64,000 bases of DNA, from positions 1 to 64,000 of the forward strand of contig NZ_JAHKPS010000007.1 in NCBI RefSeq assembly GCF_018860565.1, written 5' to 3'. Source of the stretch: Winogradskyella psychrotolerans (GTDB lineage Bacteria > Bacteroidota > Bacteroidia > Flavobacteriales > Flavobacteriaceae). The notes beneath the pieces are model-generated. The model did not search any database, had not been told where the DNA came from, and was given only the letters and a program-made list of their open reading frames with translations. A program made the translations under genes and the position numbers. Shown here one piece after another: positions 49,009 through 57,836 of this stretch; within the stretch, counting starts at the first letter, position 1; each line of letters begins with the position of its first letter.

Positions 49009-49503
49009 ATGCAAGACCAAATTAATAATCTTCCAAAGCTCGCCAAAGATAAGCATAAGGAAAATAAAACCTTTTTTACAAAGCTAAAAAAGAAACCACC
49101 AAAGCAATTGGACTATTTGATGCAAGAGTTGCACGAAACAGAGTTTGAACGAACCGACTGTTTAACGTGTGCCAATTGCTGTAAAACCACAGGCCCTCTA
49201 TTTACAGATAAAGATATTCAAAGAATTTCGAAATCTTTTAAAATGAAAGCGCAACAATTTATTGATACTTATTTGCGATTAGATGAAGAAAACGATTATG
49301 TGTTGCAGTCGGTTCCGTGTACATTTTTAGGTGAAGATAATTATTGTTCTATTTATGAGGTACGACCTAAAGCGTGTCGAGAATTTCCACATACCGATCG
49401 AAAAAAGTTTCAGCAAATCTCTAATTTAACAATGAAGAATGTCGCCATTTGTCCTGCAGCTTATAATATTGTTGAAGCAATGAAAAAACGAATTCAGTTG
49501 TAA
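49009..49503 (+). CDS. YkgJ-family cysteine cluster protein
   Basis: The 164-residue cytosolic protein has the cysteine cluster CLTCANCCKTTGP (about residues 45-57), VPCTFLGEDNYCSIYE and VRPKACREFPHTD. These conserved Cys are proposed to bind an Fe-S or Zn centre. Function is unknown in general. The TAAATTTG box at 48997-49004 lies only four bases before the ATG. Confidence 0.93.
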   Translation: MQDQINNLPKLAKDKHKENKTFFTKLKKKPPKQLDYLMQELHETEFERTDCLTCANCCKTTGPLFTDKDIQRISKSFKMKAQQFIDTYLRLDEENDYVLQSVPCTFLGEDNYCSIYEVRPKACREFPHTDRKKFQQISNLTMKNVAICPAAYNIVEAMKKRIQL

Positions 49504-49555
49504 TCGTATTGTGCTTCGGAATAGTTTTTGATATCCAATTGTTTAAAATTATAAT

Positions 49556-50455
49556 ATGAAAAAGTTAATTATAGTAGCGTTATTGTTTTTTTTTACTGTG
49601 AATCTATCTAACGCTCAGCCGTGGATGACTAATTTGGATATCGCTAAAAGCTTAGCTACAGTACAAAATAAAATGGTACTGATGGTATGGGAAGAAACAA
49701 CAAAATATCCTTATCCGGTTTTAGTTAATACAGATGATGGTAAGACTATTTTTATTGAAAACTTGTTTGAAGACGAAACTGTAAGCCCTTTAATTTGGGA
49801 GTATTTTGTACCTGTAATTGTTAATGAAAATAAGTATGCAGATTTATATATGCAAATTAAGGGAAAGCGCACCCAAGCATATATAGATAAGTTCAACGAA
49901 GACTCTATTAAAATTATGGATGTCAATGGTAATATCTTAAACCTTTCTGGCAATCCTAATAATTATGAGAACATTTCGCAGTTAATTGAAAATTACGCCT
50001 TAAATACCGAATTTATAGCGCCTGAATTAAAAGGCTATAAAAATAAAAAGGATTTTTATTCCGCTTATTATTTAGCTTCAAAATATGTTGATTTTTCAAT
50101 GTATATGAAAGCAGATATTAGAGAAGAGCTGCTTAAACTTGGTAATATTTATTTAGATGAAGCTTCTGAATTTATAAGTACAAATCCTGTTGAAGAGCAG
50201 CTCACATTATCACAGCGAGTAGAGCTTTTAAAGATGCAACAACTTCTAATTACAAAGTCTCCCAAAAAAGTACTAAGAAAATTAAAAAGGATAGATGCAG
50301 AAGATATTGAAATTAATAACAAAGCATTTGTAGCTTTTTTGTATTACACAGCTTATAGGGTTTTAAATGACGAAACTAATGCCGCATTATGGGAATCTCA
50401 AATATCTTCTGTAAATTTGAAGAAAGCACAGATGATTATTAATCTTAATTCTTAA
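49556..50455 (+). CDS. Secreted thioredoxin-fold-like protein of unknown function
   Basis: A signal peptide (about residues 1-20, LSNAQP) is followed by a region recalling thioredoxin-like DUF proteins: IAKSLATVQNKMVLMVWEET, then SPLIWEYFVPVIVNENKYAD and VNGNILNLSGNP. No CxxC is present, so it is not an oxidoreductase. The C-terminal half (about 150-299) is helical. It is followed after five bases by the sterol-desaturase gene, so they may share a transcript. I cannot assign a function. Confidence 0.72.
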   Translation: MKKLIIVALLFFFTVNLSNAQPWMTNLDIAKSLATVQNKMVLMVWEETTKYPYPVLVNTDDGKTIFIENLFEDETVSPLIWEYFVPVIVNENKYADLYMQIKGKRTQAYIDKFNEDSIKIMDVNGNILNLSGNPNNYENISQLIENYALNTEFIAPELKGYKNKKDFYSAYYLASKYVDFSMYMKADIREELLKLGNIYLDEASEFISTNPVEEQLTLSQRVELLKMQQLLITKSPKKVLRKLKRIDAEDIEINNKAFVAFLYYTAYRVLNDETNAALWESQISSVNLKKAQMIINLNS

Positions 50456-50460
50456 AGGTA

Positions 50461-51303
50461 TTGGAAACCATCATTAGTTATTTTGAAACCATCCCATCTT
50501 TACATAGAAGTCTTATTTTAGTTGGAGGTCTCACTTTTTTTTGGCTGCTAGAAAGTGGTTTGCCATTATTTAAGTTTAAATATAATAAATGGCAACATGC
50601 CATTCCAAATCTTTTTTTTACGTTAACAACAGTTGTTATCAATTTTGCTTTAGCCTTTTTACTTTTAGGTGCTGCAGACTGGGTAAAAGTCAACGATTTT
50701 GGTATCATTAATTGGTTACCAGACATGCCATTGGGATTGTATGCTTTTCTTGGAGTATTGTTACTCGATTTTTTTGGGGCCTATTTAGCACATTTTGTTG
50801 AGCACAAGGTAAAACCGCTTTGGATGGTACATTTAGTACATCATACAGATCACAAAGTAGACACAACAACGGCTAATAGACATCATCCTATTGAAAGTTT
50901 AATTCGATTTGTGTTTACGCTTGTAGGTGTATTTGTGGTTGGTACACCTATTGCTTTGGTGATGATTTATCAAGCGATGTCTTTAATTTTTACACAGTTT
51001 ACACATGCCAATATTAAAATGCCAAAAGGCTTAGATAAAGCATTGAGTTGTGTAATTGTCTCGCCAGATATGCATAAAATTCACCATCATTATAGATTAC
51101 CATATACAGATTCTAATTACGGAAATATTTTTAGTATTTGGGATCGTATGTTTGGAACCTTCTTATATATGGAGCGTGAAAAGTTAGTTTATGGAGTAGA
51201 TGTTTTTCCAGATGAAGTTAAGAATAGTAATATCAAAGATTTACTTAAACAACCATTTGAAGTTTATGAAAAACCTACGCTTTCAGCAGATCTCGAAAAC
51301 TAG
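50461..51303 (+). CDS. Sterol desaturase/fatty acid hydroxylase family membrane protein (TTG start)
   Basis: Several transmembrane helices surround the His boxes of the fatty acid hydroxylase superfamily: AHFVEHKVKPLWMVHLVHHT (about residues 110-129), NRHHP and HKIHHHYRLP. These bind a di-iron centre used for O2-dependent hydroxylation or desaturation of lipids. The start is TTG at 50461, because no ATG occurs before the first membrane helix. It follows the previous stop by five bases and overlaps the start of the GDPD gene by 38 bp. Confidence 0.9.
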   Translation: METIISYFETIPSLHRSLILVGGLTFFWLLESGLPLFKFKYNKWQHAIPNLFFTLTTVVINFALAFLLLGAADWVKVNDFGIINWLPDMPLGLYAFLGVLLLDFFGAYLAHFVEHKVKPLWMVHLVHHTDHKVDTTTANRHHPIESLIRFVFTLVGVFVVGTPIALVMIYQAMSLIFTQFTHANIKMPKGLDKALSCVIVSPDMHKIHHHYRLPYTDSNYGNIFSIWDRMFGTFLYMEREKLVYGVDVFPDEVKNSNIKDLLKQPFEVYEKPTLSADLEN

Positions 51304-52195
51304 TATAGTTGTATTTTTAATTTTATGTAGCGTGAGTTGCAATCCAATACAAAAACAATTAGACATACAAGGTCATAGAGGATGTAGAGGTTTATTTCCA
51401 GAAAATTCCTTGCTTGCTTTTGAAAAAGCTATTGATTTAGGTGTAACCACTTTAGAGTTAGACATTGTTATCTCTCAAGATAAAAAGGTGGTTGTTTCTC
51501 ATGAAGCCTATATGAATCCGAACATTTGTTATGATACTGAAGGAATGGATATTCCAGATGCATTAAAAACAAAATTTAATTTGTTTAAGATGAATTATAA
51601 TGAAATTATACAGTTTGACTGTGGATCAAAATTTCATCCAAGCTTTCCAAATCAAACAAAGATAAAAACATATAAGCCTTTATTGTCTGAAGTATTTGAT
51701 TTAGTAAAAGCAAAACAATCAAATGTTAAATTTAATATCGAAATTAAATCGGAACCTCAGTATTATGCGATTTTTACACCAAAACCAAAACCTTATGTGA
51801 AATTGGTTTTAGATGAAATTAAAGACAACCACATGCTTAATCGTGTTAATCTTCAATCGTTTGATCTAGCAATTCTTGAAGAGGTCAAAAAGCAATTACC
51901 AAATATGAAAGTGGCTTTACTTATTGATGAGAATGAAACAATTGAAGACAAATTAGAAGCATTGTCTTATAAACCAGAGATTATAAGTCCGTACTTTAAA
52001 TTAGTAACGGCAGAATCTGTTAGAAGGTATCAAAATAAAGGTTTTTATGTTATTCCTTGGACAATTAACGAAGATCAAGCTATGGAACAAATGTTATCTT
52101 TTAATGTAGATGGCATTATTACAGATTATCCAGATCGTTTAATTAAACTTTTAAAGCAGAAAATGTCTTTACAATGCAGTTCGTCGAGTATTTAG
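51266..52195 (+). CDS. Glycerophosphodiester phosphodiesterase lipoprotein
   Basis: The ATG at 51266 gives a proper lipoprotein signal (VVFLILCSVSCNP); the longer frame from 51200 would lie deeper in the upstream gene. The GDPD domain shows IQGHRGCRGLFPENSLLAFE, LELDIVISQDKKVVVSHE and NIEIKSEP, giving the catalytic His pair and metal-binding Glu/Asp, and ends DGIITDYPDRLI. It should release glycerol-3-phosphate and alcohol from glycerophosphodiesters in the periplasm. It is translationally coupled to the hydroxylase-family gene, suggesting linked lipid metabolism. Confidence 0.93.
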   Translation: MKNLRFQQISKTSIVVFLILCSVSCNPIQKQLDIQGHRGCRGLFPENSLLAFEKAIDLGVTTLELDIVISQDKKVVVSHEAYMNPNICYDTEGMDIPDALKTKFNLFKMNYNEIIQFDCGSKFHPSFPNQTKIKTYKPLLSEVFDLVKAKQSNVKFNIEIKSEPQYYAIFTPKPKPYVKLVLDEIKDNHMLNRVNLQSFDLAILEEVKKQLPNMKVALLIDENETIEDKLEALSYKPEIISPYFKLVTAESVRRYQNKGFYVIPWTINEDQAMEQMLSFNVDGIITDYPDRLIKLLKQKMSLQCSSSSI

Positions 52196-52311
52196 AGCAG
52201 ATAATGTAAGTTATATGGCATTTAATCCTAAAACCACCTATGTTTAAAGCGGATTAATTAATTACTATTGAGTTAACACATGCTTTTTTATAACTTAAAG
52301 TAAGTTCTATT

Positions 52312-52725
52312 TTGAAAAATTTTATCCGCATTTGCCTCGTCCTCATTCTTTTATTTTTATTAGGTTTTACACTACAAGCGCAAGAATCTTATGCCAAGCT
52401 TGAAAAAAATAGAAATATTCAAGCTAAAGATTTCATTCATCAATTAAATACAACTAAAGATACTCTGATTTTAAGAAGTGATAAAATCATAAATTCACTT
52501 TATACTATAAATCAAAATTACACACGTGAACTCGATTTTGAAATTGATACAACGGAGTATAGATTACCACTAAATAAATTATCTAAAGGGAAGCATGTTT
52601 TTGTAGCAATACAATCTCCAAAGCGAATTGTATTTGTTGTTAAAATACTAAAGGATATTCCTAAAAAAGAGCCAGAAGGTATTGTTAACTTAAAGCCCAA
52701 AAAGATTGTATTTGCAACTAATTAA
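52312..52725 (+). CDS. Small secreted protein of unknown function (TTG start)
   Basis: A clear signal peptide (IRICLVLILLFLLGFTLQAQ, about residues 5-24) is followed by about 113 residues. A repeated hydrophilic pattern is seen, with KHVFVAIQSPKRIVFVVKIL near the end. The start is TTG at 52312; no ATG precedes the signal peptide. I recognise no domain. The gene is convergent with the DUF1343 gene, with eight bases between the stops, and stands alone. Confidence 0.65.
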   Translation: MKNFIRICLVLILLFLLGFTLQAQESYAKLEKNRNIQAKDFIHQLNTTKDTLILRSDKIINSLYTINQNYTRELDFEIDTTEYRLPLNKLSKGKHVFVAIQSPKRIVFVVKILKDIPKKEPEGIVNLKPKKIVFATN

Positions 52726-52733
52726 TAGTTCGT

Positions 52734-54050
52734 TTAATTATATATCAAATAATTACGGCGCATTTTTTTGTAAGCATTTATGTCGTCTTTCCAAGTGGCT
52801 TTAATTTCATCTTCTGTTAAGCCAGATTCAATTTGTTGTTGTAATTTATCGGTTCCTGCATGCGTAGTGAAGTTAGAGGTATTAAAAACTTTTGACTTAT
52901 CTAAAGCATGGTTAAAAGCATCTATAACATATTTTAAAGTAAAACTGCGCTCTACTTTTATTTCAGATAAATCAACACCATAACAAGTTTCATTCTGGTG
53001 CTTTGGGTACTTAGAACCAAAATTTGCAACAGGTGTATAGCTAAATTTAAAATGATTTTTGTCTAAAAATGGTGCGCCAAAACGTTGAAACTGAAATTCT
53101 GTACCTCTTCCTGCATTAATATTTGTGCCTTCAAACAAACCTAAACTAGGATATAATACTATTGATTGGTCGTTAGGTAAATTTGGTGAAGGTCTTATAG
53201 GTAAGCTATATGTGCTATCATGTTTGTAATTTTTCATTTCAATAATTGTAATGTCACAAGTTTTACCGTTAGTAAGCCAAGCTTCACCATTAATCATTTT
53301 TGCGTATTCCCCAATGGTCATACCATGAATTAAAGGAATAGGGTGCATTCCTAAAAAGCTACTGTGCTTTTTTTCTAAAACAGGACCATCTATATAATTG
53401 CCATTTGGATTAGGCCGATCTAAAATTAATAATGGAATATTTTGCTCGGCACAAGCTTCCATTATATAGTGTAATGTAGAAATATAAGTGTAAAAACGTA
53501 CTCCAACATCTTGTATGTCAAAAACCAAAATATCTACATCTTTAAGATGTGACGTCGTTGGTTTTTTATGTTTGCCATGTAACGAATAAACAGGTAGCCC
53601 TGTTTTGGTGTCCATACCATCTTTTACTAATTCACCAGCATCTGCTGTGCCTCTAAAACCATGCTCTGGAGCAAAAACGTTTTTGATATTAATATTTAAA
53701 TGTAGTAAAGAATCTACAATATGAGTATAAGAAAAATCATGGGGAGTTTCAATATTTTTAAAAATAACACTTGTCTGATTTGCAACTACAGCTACGCGTT
53801 TATCTTTTAATAAAGGTAGGTATAACTCAGTTCTATTTGCTGCTACAATAATGTTTTCCTCCTGCATTGTTGTATTGAATGTGCCATGCTGAGCTTGAGT
53901 AAAGGCAGTTAAAGTATCTGTGTTTACTGACATTTTACCTTTAGAGTCGCCTGCTTCAGACTTAATTCTATTTCCACAAGAAAATGTAAGGAAGCATATC
54001 CCAATAATTATCGAGAATAAAACTGTATTTTTGACATCCTTTAAAAGCAT
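52734..54050 (-). CDS. DUF1343 exo-beta-N-acetylmuramidase (NamZ-type) lipoprotein
   Basis: A lipoprotein signal (IGICFLTFSCGN, Cys about residue 25) and a linker precede the DUF1343 domain (about 70-438). Recognisable segments are RVAVVANQTSVIF, VFAPEHGFRGTADAGE, DILVFDIQDVGVRFYTY, LDRPNPNGNYIDGP and PSPNLPNDQSIVLYPSLGLF with EGTNINAGRGTEFQF. The family member NamZ removes terminal MurNAc from peptidoglycan fragments, so wall-sugar recycling is likely. Its start is nine bases from that of the divergent permease gene. Confidence 0.9.
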   Translation of the reverse strand: MLLKDVKNTVLFSIIIGICFLTFSCGNRIKSEAGDSKGKMSVNTDTLTAFTQAQHGTFNTTMQEENIIVAANRTELYLPLLKDKRVAVVANQTSVIFKNIETPHDFSYTHIVDSLLHLNINIKNVFAPEHGFRGTADAGELVKDGMDTKTGLPVYSLHGKHKKPTTSHLKDVDILVFDIQDVGVRFYTYISTLHYIMEACAEQNIPLLILDRPNPNGNYIDGPVLEKKHSSFLGMHPIPLIHGMTIGEYAKMINGEAWLTNGKTCDITIIEMKNYKHDSTYSLPIRPSPNLPNDQSIVLYPSLGLFEGTNINAGRGTEFQFQRFGAPFLDKNHFKFSYTPVANFGSKYPKHQNETCYGVDLSEIKVERSFTLKYVIDAFNHALDKSKVFNTSNFTTHAGTDKLQQQIESGLTEDEIKATWKDDINAYKKMRRNYLIYN

Positions 54051-54059
54051 AGAGTAGGT

Positions 54060-55292
54060 TTGAATTTTGAGTTATTTATAGCTAAACGTATAATTGGTAA
54101 TAAAACGTATAAAAGTAGTGTTTCGGCACCAATAATTAAAATTGGTATCGCAGCAATTGCTATTGGTATTATTGTAATGCTTATTGCTATTGCAACAGGT
54201 TTGGGTTTACAGCAAAAAATTAGAGATAAAGTTGTGGCTTTTAACGGCCATATAGAAATTACTAATTATGATACAAACGCTTCGGACGAATCTCAAGTAC
54301 CAATTTCAATTAACCAAGAGTTTTATCCTAATTTTGATGATGTAGAAGGAGTAAAACATATACAAGGAGTCGCTACAAAATTTGCTGTAATTAGAACTGA
54401 AACCAATTTTGAAGGTGTTGTTGTAAAAGGAGTAGGGGCCGACTATAATTGGGACTATTTTAAAGAATTTTTAGTTGAAGGACGATTACCTGATTTTACA
54501 CAAAAGCAAAATGAGGAAATTTTAATCTCTAAATACCTAGCAAATCGTTTAGAATTTAAAGTTGGAGATAAATTTCAAACCTTATTTGGAAACCCATTAA
54601 ATGATAGACCACGTATTATTAATTATGAAATTGTGGGCATATATAATTCTGGATTTCAAGAATTAGATGCCAAATTTTGTATTGCAGATTTAAGACACAT
54701 ACAGCGTATTAATAAATGGAAAGCTGACGAAATAGGAAGTTTTGAAGTTTTTATTGATGATTTTTCTCAAGTCGAAGAAAAAGCAATTGAGGTATTTAAA
54801 TCGGTTCCTTCAGTATTGAATGCAACATCTATTACACGAAAATATTATACCGTTTTTGAATGGATTAAGATTTTTGATAACAATACCTACGGTATCATAG
54901 TTATTATGATTGTTGTTGCTGGTATAAATATGATTACAGCCTTATTAGTTCTAATCTTAGAACGTACAGCCATGATAGGGATTTTAAAAGCTTTAGGAAG
55001 TTCAAATTGGACAATTAGAAAGGTGTTTCTTTATAACGCGTCTTACTTAATTGGTTTAGGTTTACTTTGGGGAAATATTATTGGTTTAGGAGTGTTATTT
55101 GCTCAGAAGTATTTAAAATTATTTCCTCTAAATCCAGACACATACTATGTAAGTACTGCTCCTGTTTATATTGGTTGGGATTATATTATACTACTTAATA
55201 TTGGCACATTTATAGTCTGTTTATTAATGCTATTAATTCCTTCAGTAATTATTTCTAAGATTTCGCCAGTTAAAGCTATACGATTCGATTAA
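54060..55292 (+). CDS. LolE/FtsX-type ABC transporter permease (TTG start)
   Basis: The 410-residue permease has one N-terminal transmembrane helix (about residues 22-48), a periplasmic MacB-like domain (about 50-265) and three C-terminal helices of the FtsX domain (about 275-400), with LVLILERTAMIGILKALGSS between them. This is the LolC/E layout used to extract lipoproteins for the outer membrane. No ATPase gene is adjacent. The start is TTG at 54060 (NFELFIAKRIIG follows). The short divergent gap to the DUF1343 gene forces its promoter into that gene. Confidence 0.9.
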   Translation: MNFELFIAKRIIGNKTYKSSVSAPIIKIGIAAIAIGIIVMLIAIATGLGLQQKIRDKVVAFNGHIEITNYDTNASDESQVPISINQEFYPNFDDVEGVKHIQGVATKFAVIRTETNFEGVVVKGVGADYNWDYFKEFLVEGRLPDFTQKQNEEILISKYLANRLEFKVGDKFQTLFGNPLNDRPRIINYEIVGIYNSGFQELDAKFCIADLRHIQRINKWKADEIGSFEVFIDDFSQVEEKAIEVFKSVPSVLNATSITRKYYTVFEWIKIFDNNTYGIIVIMIVVAGINMITALLVLILERTAMIGILKALGSSNWTIRKVFLYNASYLIGLGLLWGNIIGLGVLFAQKYLKLFPLNPDTYYVSTAPVYIGWDYIILLNIGTFIVCLLMLLIPSVIISKISPVKAIRFD

Positions 55293-55393
55293 TATTCAGT
55301 TATAAGCATTAGAGAGGTACAGCTATAATTGTTTTATTAAAGACTAATCACTATAATAACGAACTTTTAACTTTATACTTTTAACTTTTCACT

Positions 55394-55401
55394 TATTTTT
55401 G
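55394..55401 (+). promoter_or_regulatory. -7 box (TATTTTTG) of the cysteine synthase gene
   Basis: TATTTTTG matches TAnnTTTG and ends 17 bp before the ATG at 55419, the same spacing as at der and the PASTA gene. No clear -33 TTG. Confidence 0.5.
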
Positions 55402-55418
55402 CAATCTGAAAAATTACT

Positions 55419-56399
55419 ATGGACTACGCAGAAAATATATTAGGTACAATAGGAAATACACCATTAGTTAAAATGAATAAACTAGTGAAAGATTTACCTT
55501 GTTTAGTACTTGCTAAATACGAAACTTTTAACCCAGGAAATTCAGTTAAAGACCGTATGGCTTTGCAGATGATTGAAGATGCAGAAGCAGATGGACGATT
55601 AAAGCCTGGAGGAACAATCATTGAAGGGACATCTGGAAACACAGGCATGGGATTGGCTTTAGCTGCTATAGTAAAAGGTTACAAATGTATTTTTGTAATG
55701 GCAGATAAACAATCTAAAGAAAAAGTAGATATTATGCGTGCTGTTGGAGCAGAAGTTATAGTATGTCCAACTGCAGTAGAACCAGATGATCCAAGAAGTT
55801 ATTATTCTGTATCAAAACGATTAGGAGAAGAAACACCAAATTCTTGGTATGTAAACCAATATGACAATCCAAGTAATGCCAAAGCGCATTACGAAAGTAC
55901 AGGCCCAGAAATCTGGAAACAAACAGATGGCAAGATCACTCATTTTGTGGTTGGTGTTGGTACTGGTGGAACTATTTCTGGTGTTGGAAAATACCTAAAA
56001 GAACAAAACCCAAATATTAAAGTTTGGGGAGTAGATACTTATGGTTCGGTATTTAAAAAATACCATGAAACCGGAATTTTTGATGAAAATGAAATCTATC
56101 CTTACGTTACCGAAGGTATAGGAGAAGATATCTTACCAAAAAATGTGGATTTTGATATTATTGATGGCTTTACTAAGGTAACCGATAAAGATGCTTGTGT
56201 TTACACACAACGTTTAGCTAAGGAAGAAGGGATGTTTTTAGGGAATTCTGCAGGTTCTGCTATAAAAGGAGTATTGCAATTAAAAGAGCATTTTAAACCA
56301 GACGATGTTGTTGTGGTTTTATTTCATGATCATGGAAGTCGTTATGTTGGTAAAATGTTTAATGACGATTGGATGCGTGAGATGGGTTACATCGATTAA
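55419..56399 (+). CDS. cysM: PLP-dependent cysteine synthase (CysK/CysM family)
   Basis: The fold type II PLP enzyme begins LGTIGNTPLVKMNKLVKDLP. It has the Schiff-base Lys in NPGNSVKDRMA (about residue 45), the substrate loop EGTSGNTGMGLALAA, the phosphate-binding GVGTGGTISGVGKYL and a late GNSAGSAIKG. It makes L-cysteine from O-acetylserine or a related acyl-serine and sulfide. The subfamily is not certain, as cystathionine beta-synthase-like enzymes share these motifs. It has its own promoter box and a terminator. Confidence 0.92.
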   Translation: MDYAENILGTIGNTPLVKMNKLVKDLPCLVLAKYETFNPGNSVKDRMALQMIEDAEADGRLKPGGTIIEGTSGNTGMGLALAAIVKGYKCIFVMADKQSKEKVDIMRAVGAEVIVCPTAVEPDDPRSYYSVSKRLGEETPNSWYVNQYDNPSNAKAHYESTGPEIWKQTDGKITHFVVGVGTGGTISGVGKYLKEQNPNIKVWGVDTYGSVFKKYHETGIFDENEIYPYVTEGIGEDILPKNVDFDIIDGFTKVTDKDACVYTQRLAKEEGMFLGNSAGSAIKGVLQLKEHFKPDDVVVVLFHDHGSRYVGKMFNDDWMREMGYID

Positions 56400-56402
56400 C
56401 AA

Positions 56403-56422
56403 ATTCCTGCGAAGACAGGAAT
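56403..56422. repeat. REP-like palindrome, single degenerate copy
   Basis: ATTCCTG (56403-56409) and CAGGAAT (56416-56422) with a six-base loop match the hairpins at 36520 and 36565 apart from the inner base pair. It begins three bases after the cysM stop codon. Confidence 0.7.
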
Positions 56423-56430
56423 CTCATTAT

Positions 56431-56467
56431 ATAAAAAAAATCCTGATTTCATTATCAGGATTTTTTT
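56431..56467 (+). terminator. Intrinsic terminator after cysM
   Basis: The stem TCCTGAT/ATCAGGA, extended by A and T tracts on either side, has a TTCATT loop. It lies 32 bp after the cysM stop codon. Confidence 0.9.
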
Positions 56468-56613
56468 GTTTAACCCCCTTTTGAAAGGGCTAATCATCAC
56501 TATTTGCTTTATTTTCAATTTAATAGTAATTGATTCAATGTTATTTCCTTCTTAATTCATCATAGTTGGCAGAAGCATTTACCTACCTTCACCCAAAAGG
56601 GAAACCAACTATA

Positions 56614-57680
56614 ATGATAGATCTTAAAATAAATAAACCATAACCATTTTTACCGCTAAAAGATGTCACTATATATAATAATAGAGGAGAAGACATAAAA
56701 AGTATTATTAATGTACTAGAAGCAGGTAATCCTGTTTTAATTACCGAGTTTTATAATAACGGATCTGTATTGCTAAGTGGTTTACAAGAACATCTAAACA
56801 GAACATTACCTAATACATCATTTAAGGAGCAACGTGCATATCGTGCAGTTTATCATAAGCTTTCCAATCTTATAATTGTAGAAATTGAAAATCATAAACT
56901 AGTAGCAAAGAAGGCTCCTGTTGTTGGCTGGTTTAAAAAATTATATCCAGAAACGAGCGATTTTTTATTAACCCTTCCACAAGTACAAGGTTTAAACAGT
57001 GCTTGGCAGTGGTACACAAACGGGATAACAATACCAGGATTGCGAAATAAAATTCATCCGTATTATGGAACGTATTTTCCAACACGCTTTGAACATTTAG
57101 AATTGTTTGATAATTGGTTAAAACGTTACAGTGGTCCTAAAAAATCTGCAATAGATGTTGGAGTTGGTAGTGGTATTTTAGCATTACAAATGGTAAAGCA
57201 TGGATTTCAAAAGGTTTTTGCAACAGATACAAATCCTAATGCTATAATTGGTTTAACAGAAATGATGGGAGATACCAAACTGTCTCGAAAAATAGAACTC
57301 GACTTTGGATCGCTTTTTGGCAAATGGAAAAATAAAACAGAACTCATTGTTTTTAATCCGCCTTGGTTAGCCGAAACACGAGGTTTAAATAATTTAGATG
57401 CAGCTATTTATTATAATGATACTTTGTTTTAGACTTTTTTCAAGCCGCAAAGCAAATGTTATTGCCAGATGGAAAGTTGGTACTTATCTTCTCTAATTTT
57501 GCACAAATTACAGGTGTAGCCAAATCCAATCCTATTGAACAAGAAATAGCTAAGGGTGGACGGTTTCAGTTAGAAAAGTGTTATAAGAAAAACGTTAAAA
57601 AAGGATCAGAAAAAACAAAGCGTAGCTTACAGTATAGAGAGACTGAAGAAGTAGAGCTTTGGGTGTTAACATATATTTAA
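56614..57680 (+). pseudogene. Methyltransferase gene broken by a nonsense codon and a frameshift
   Basis: From the ATG at 56614 the frame reads MIDLKINKP, stops at TAA (56641-56643), and then stays open in the same frame through PFLPLKDVTIYNNRGED into the methyltransferase. The core has SAM motif I AIDVGVGSGILALQM, ATDTNPNAIIG and the FNPPWLAET motif of N6-adenine/N5-glutamine methyltransferases. After ...NDTLF it stops at 57432, but the next frame continues DFFQAAKQMLLPDGKLV to 57680, a one-base shift. Both lesions can be undone by single changes, so it is a young pseudogene or has sequencing errors. Confidence 0.85.
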
Positions 57681-57836
57681 TGAGCGGTTTTGTTATTGAT
57701 GCTATAATTAGAACCGAATTTATAGCATACAAAATACGGTTAAAATGCTTTTAAGGCCATTGTAACATGTTTGTTTCTTTGGCTTTAGGTCTTTTTTAAG
57801 TATTGAAATTTAGAATTATTTTTCTATTTTTAGTAT

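Noticed and set aside
51200..51265. Longer N-terminus for the GDPD protein
   Set aside because: It would precede the lipoprotein signal and lies inside the upstream hydroxylase-family gene; the ATG at 51266 gives a normal signal.
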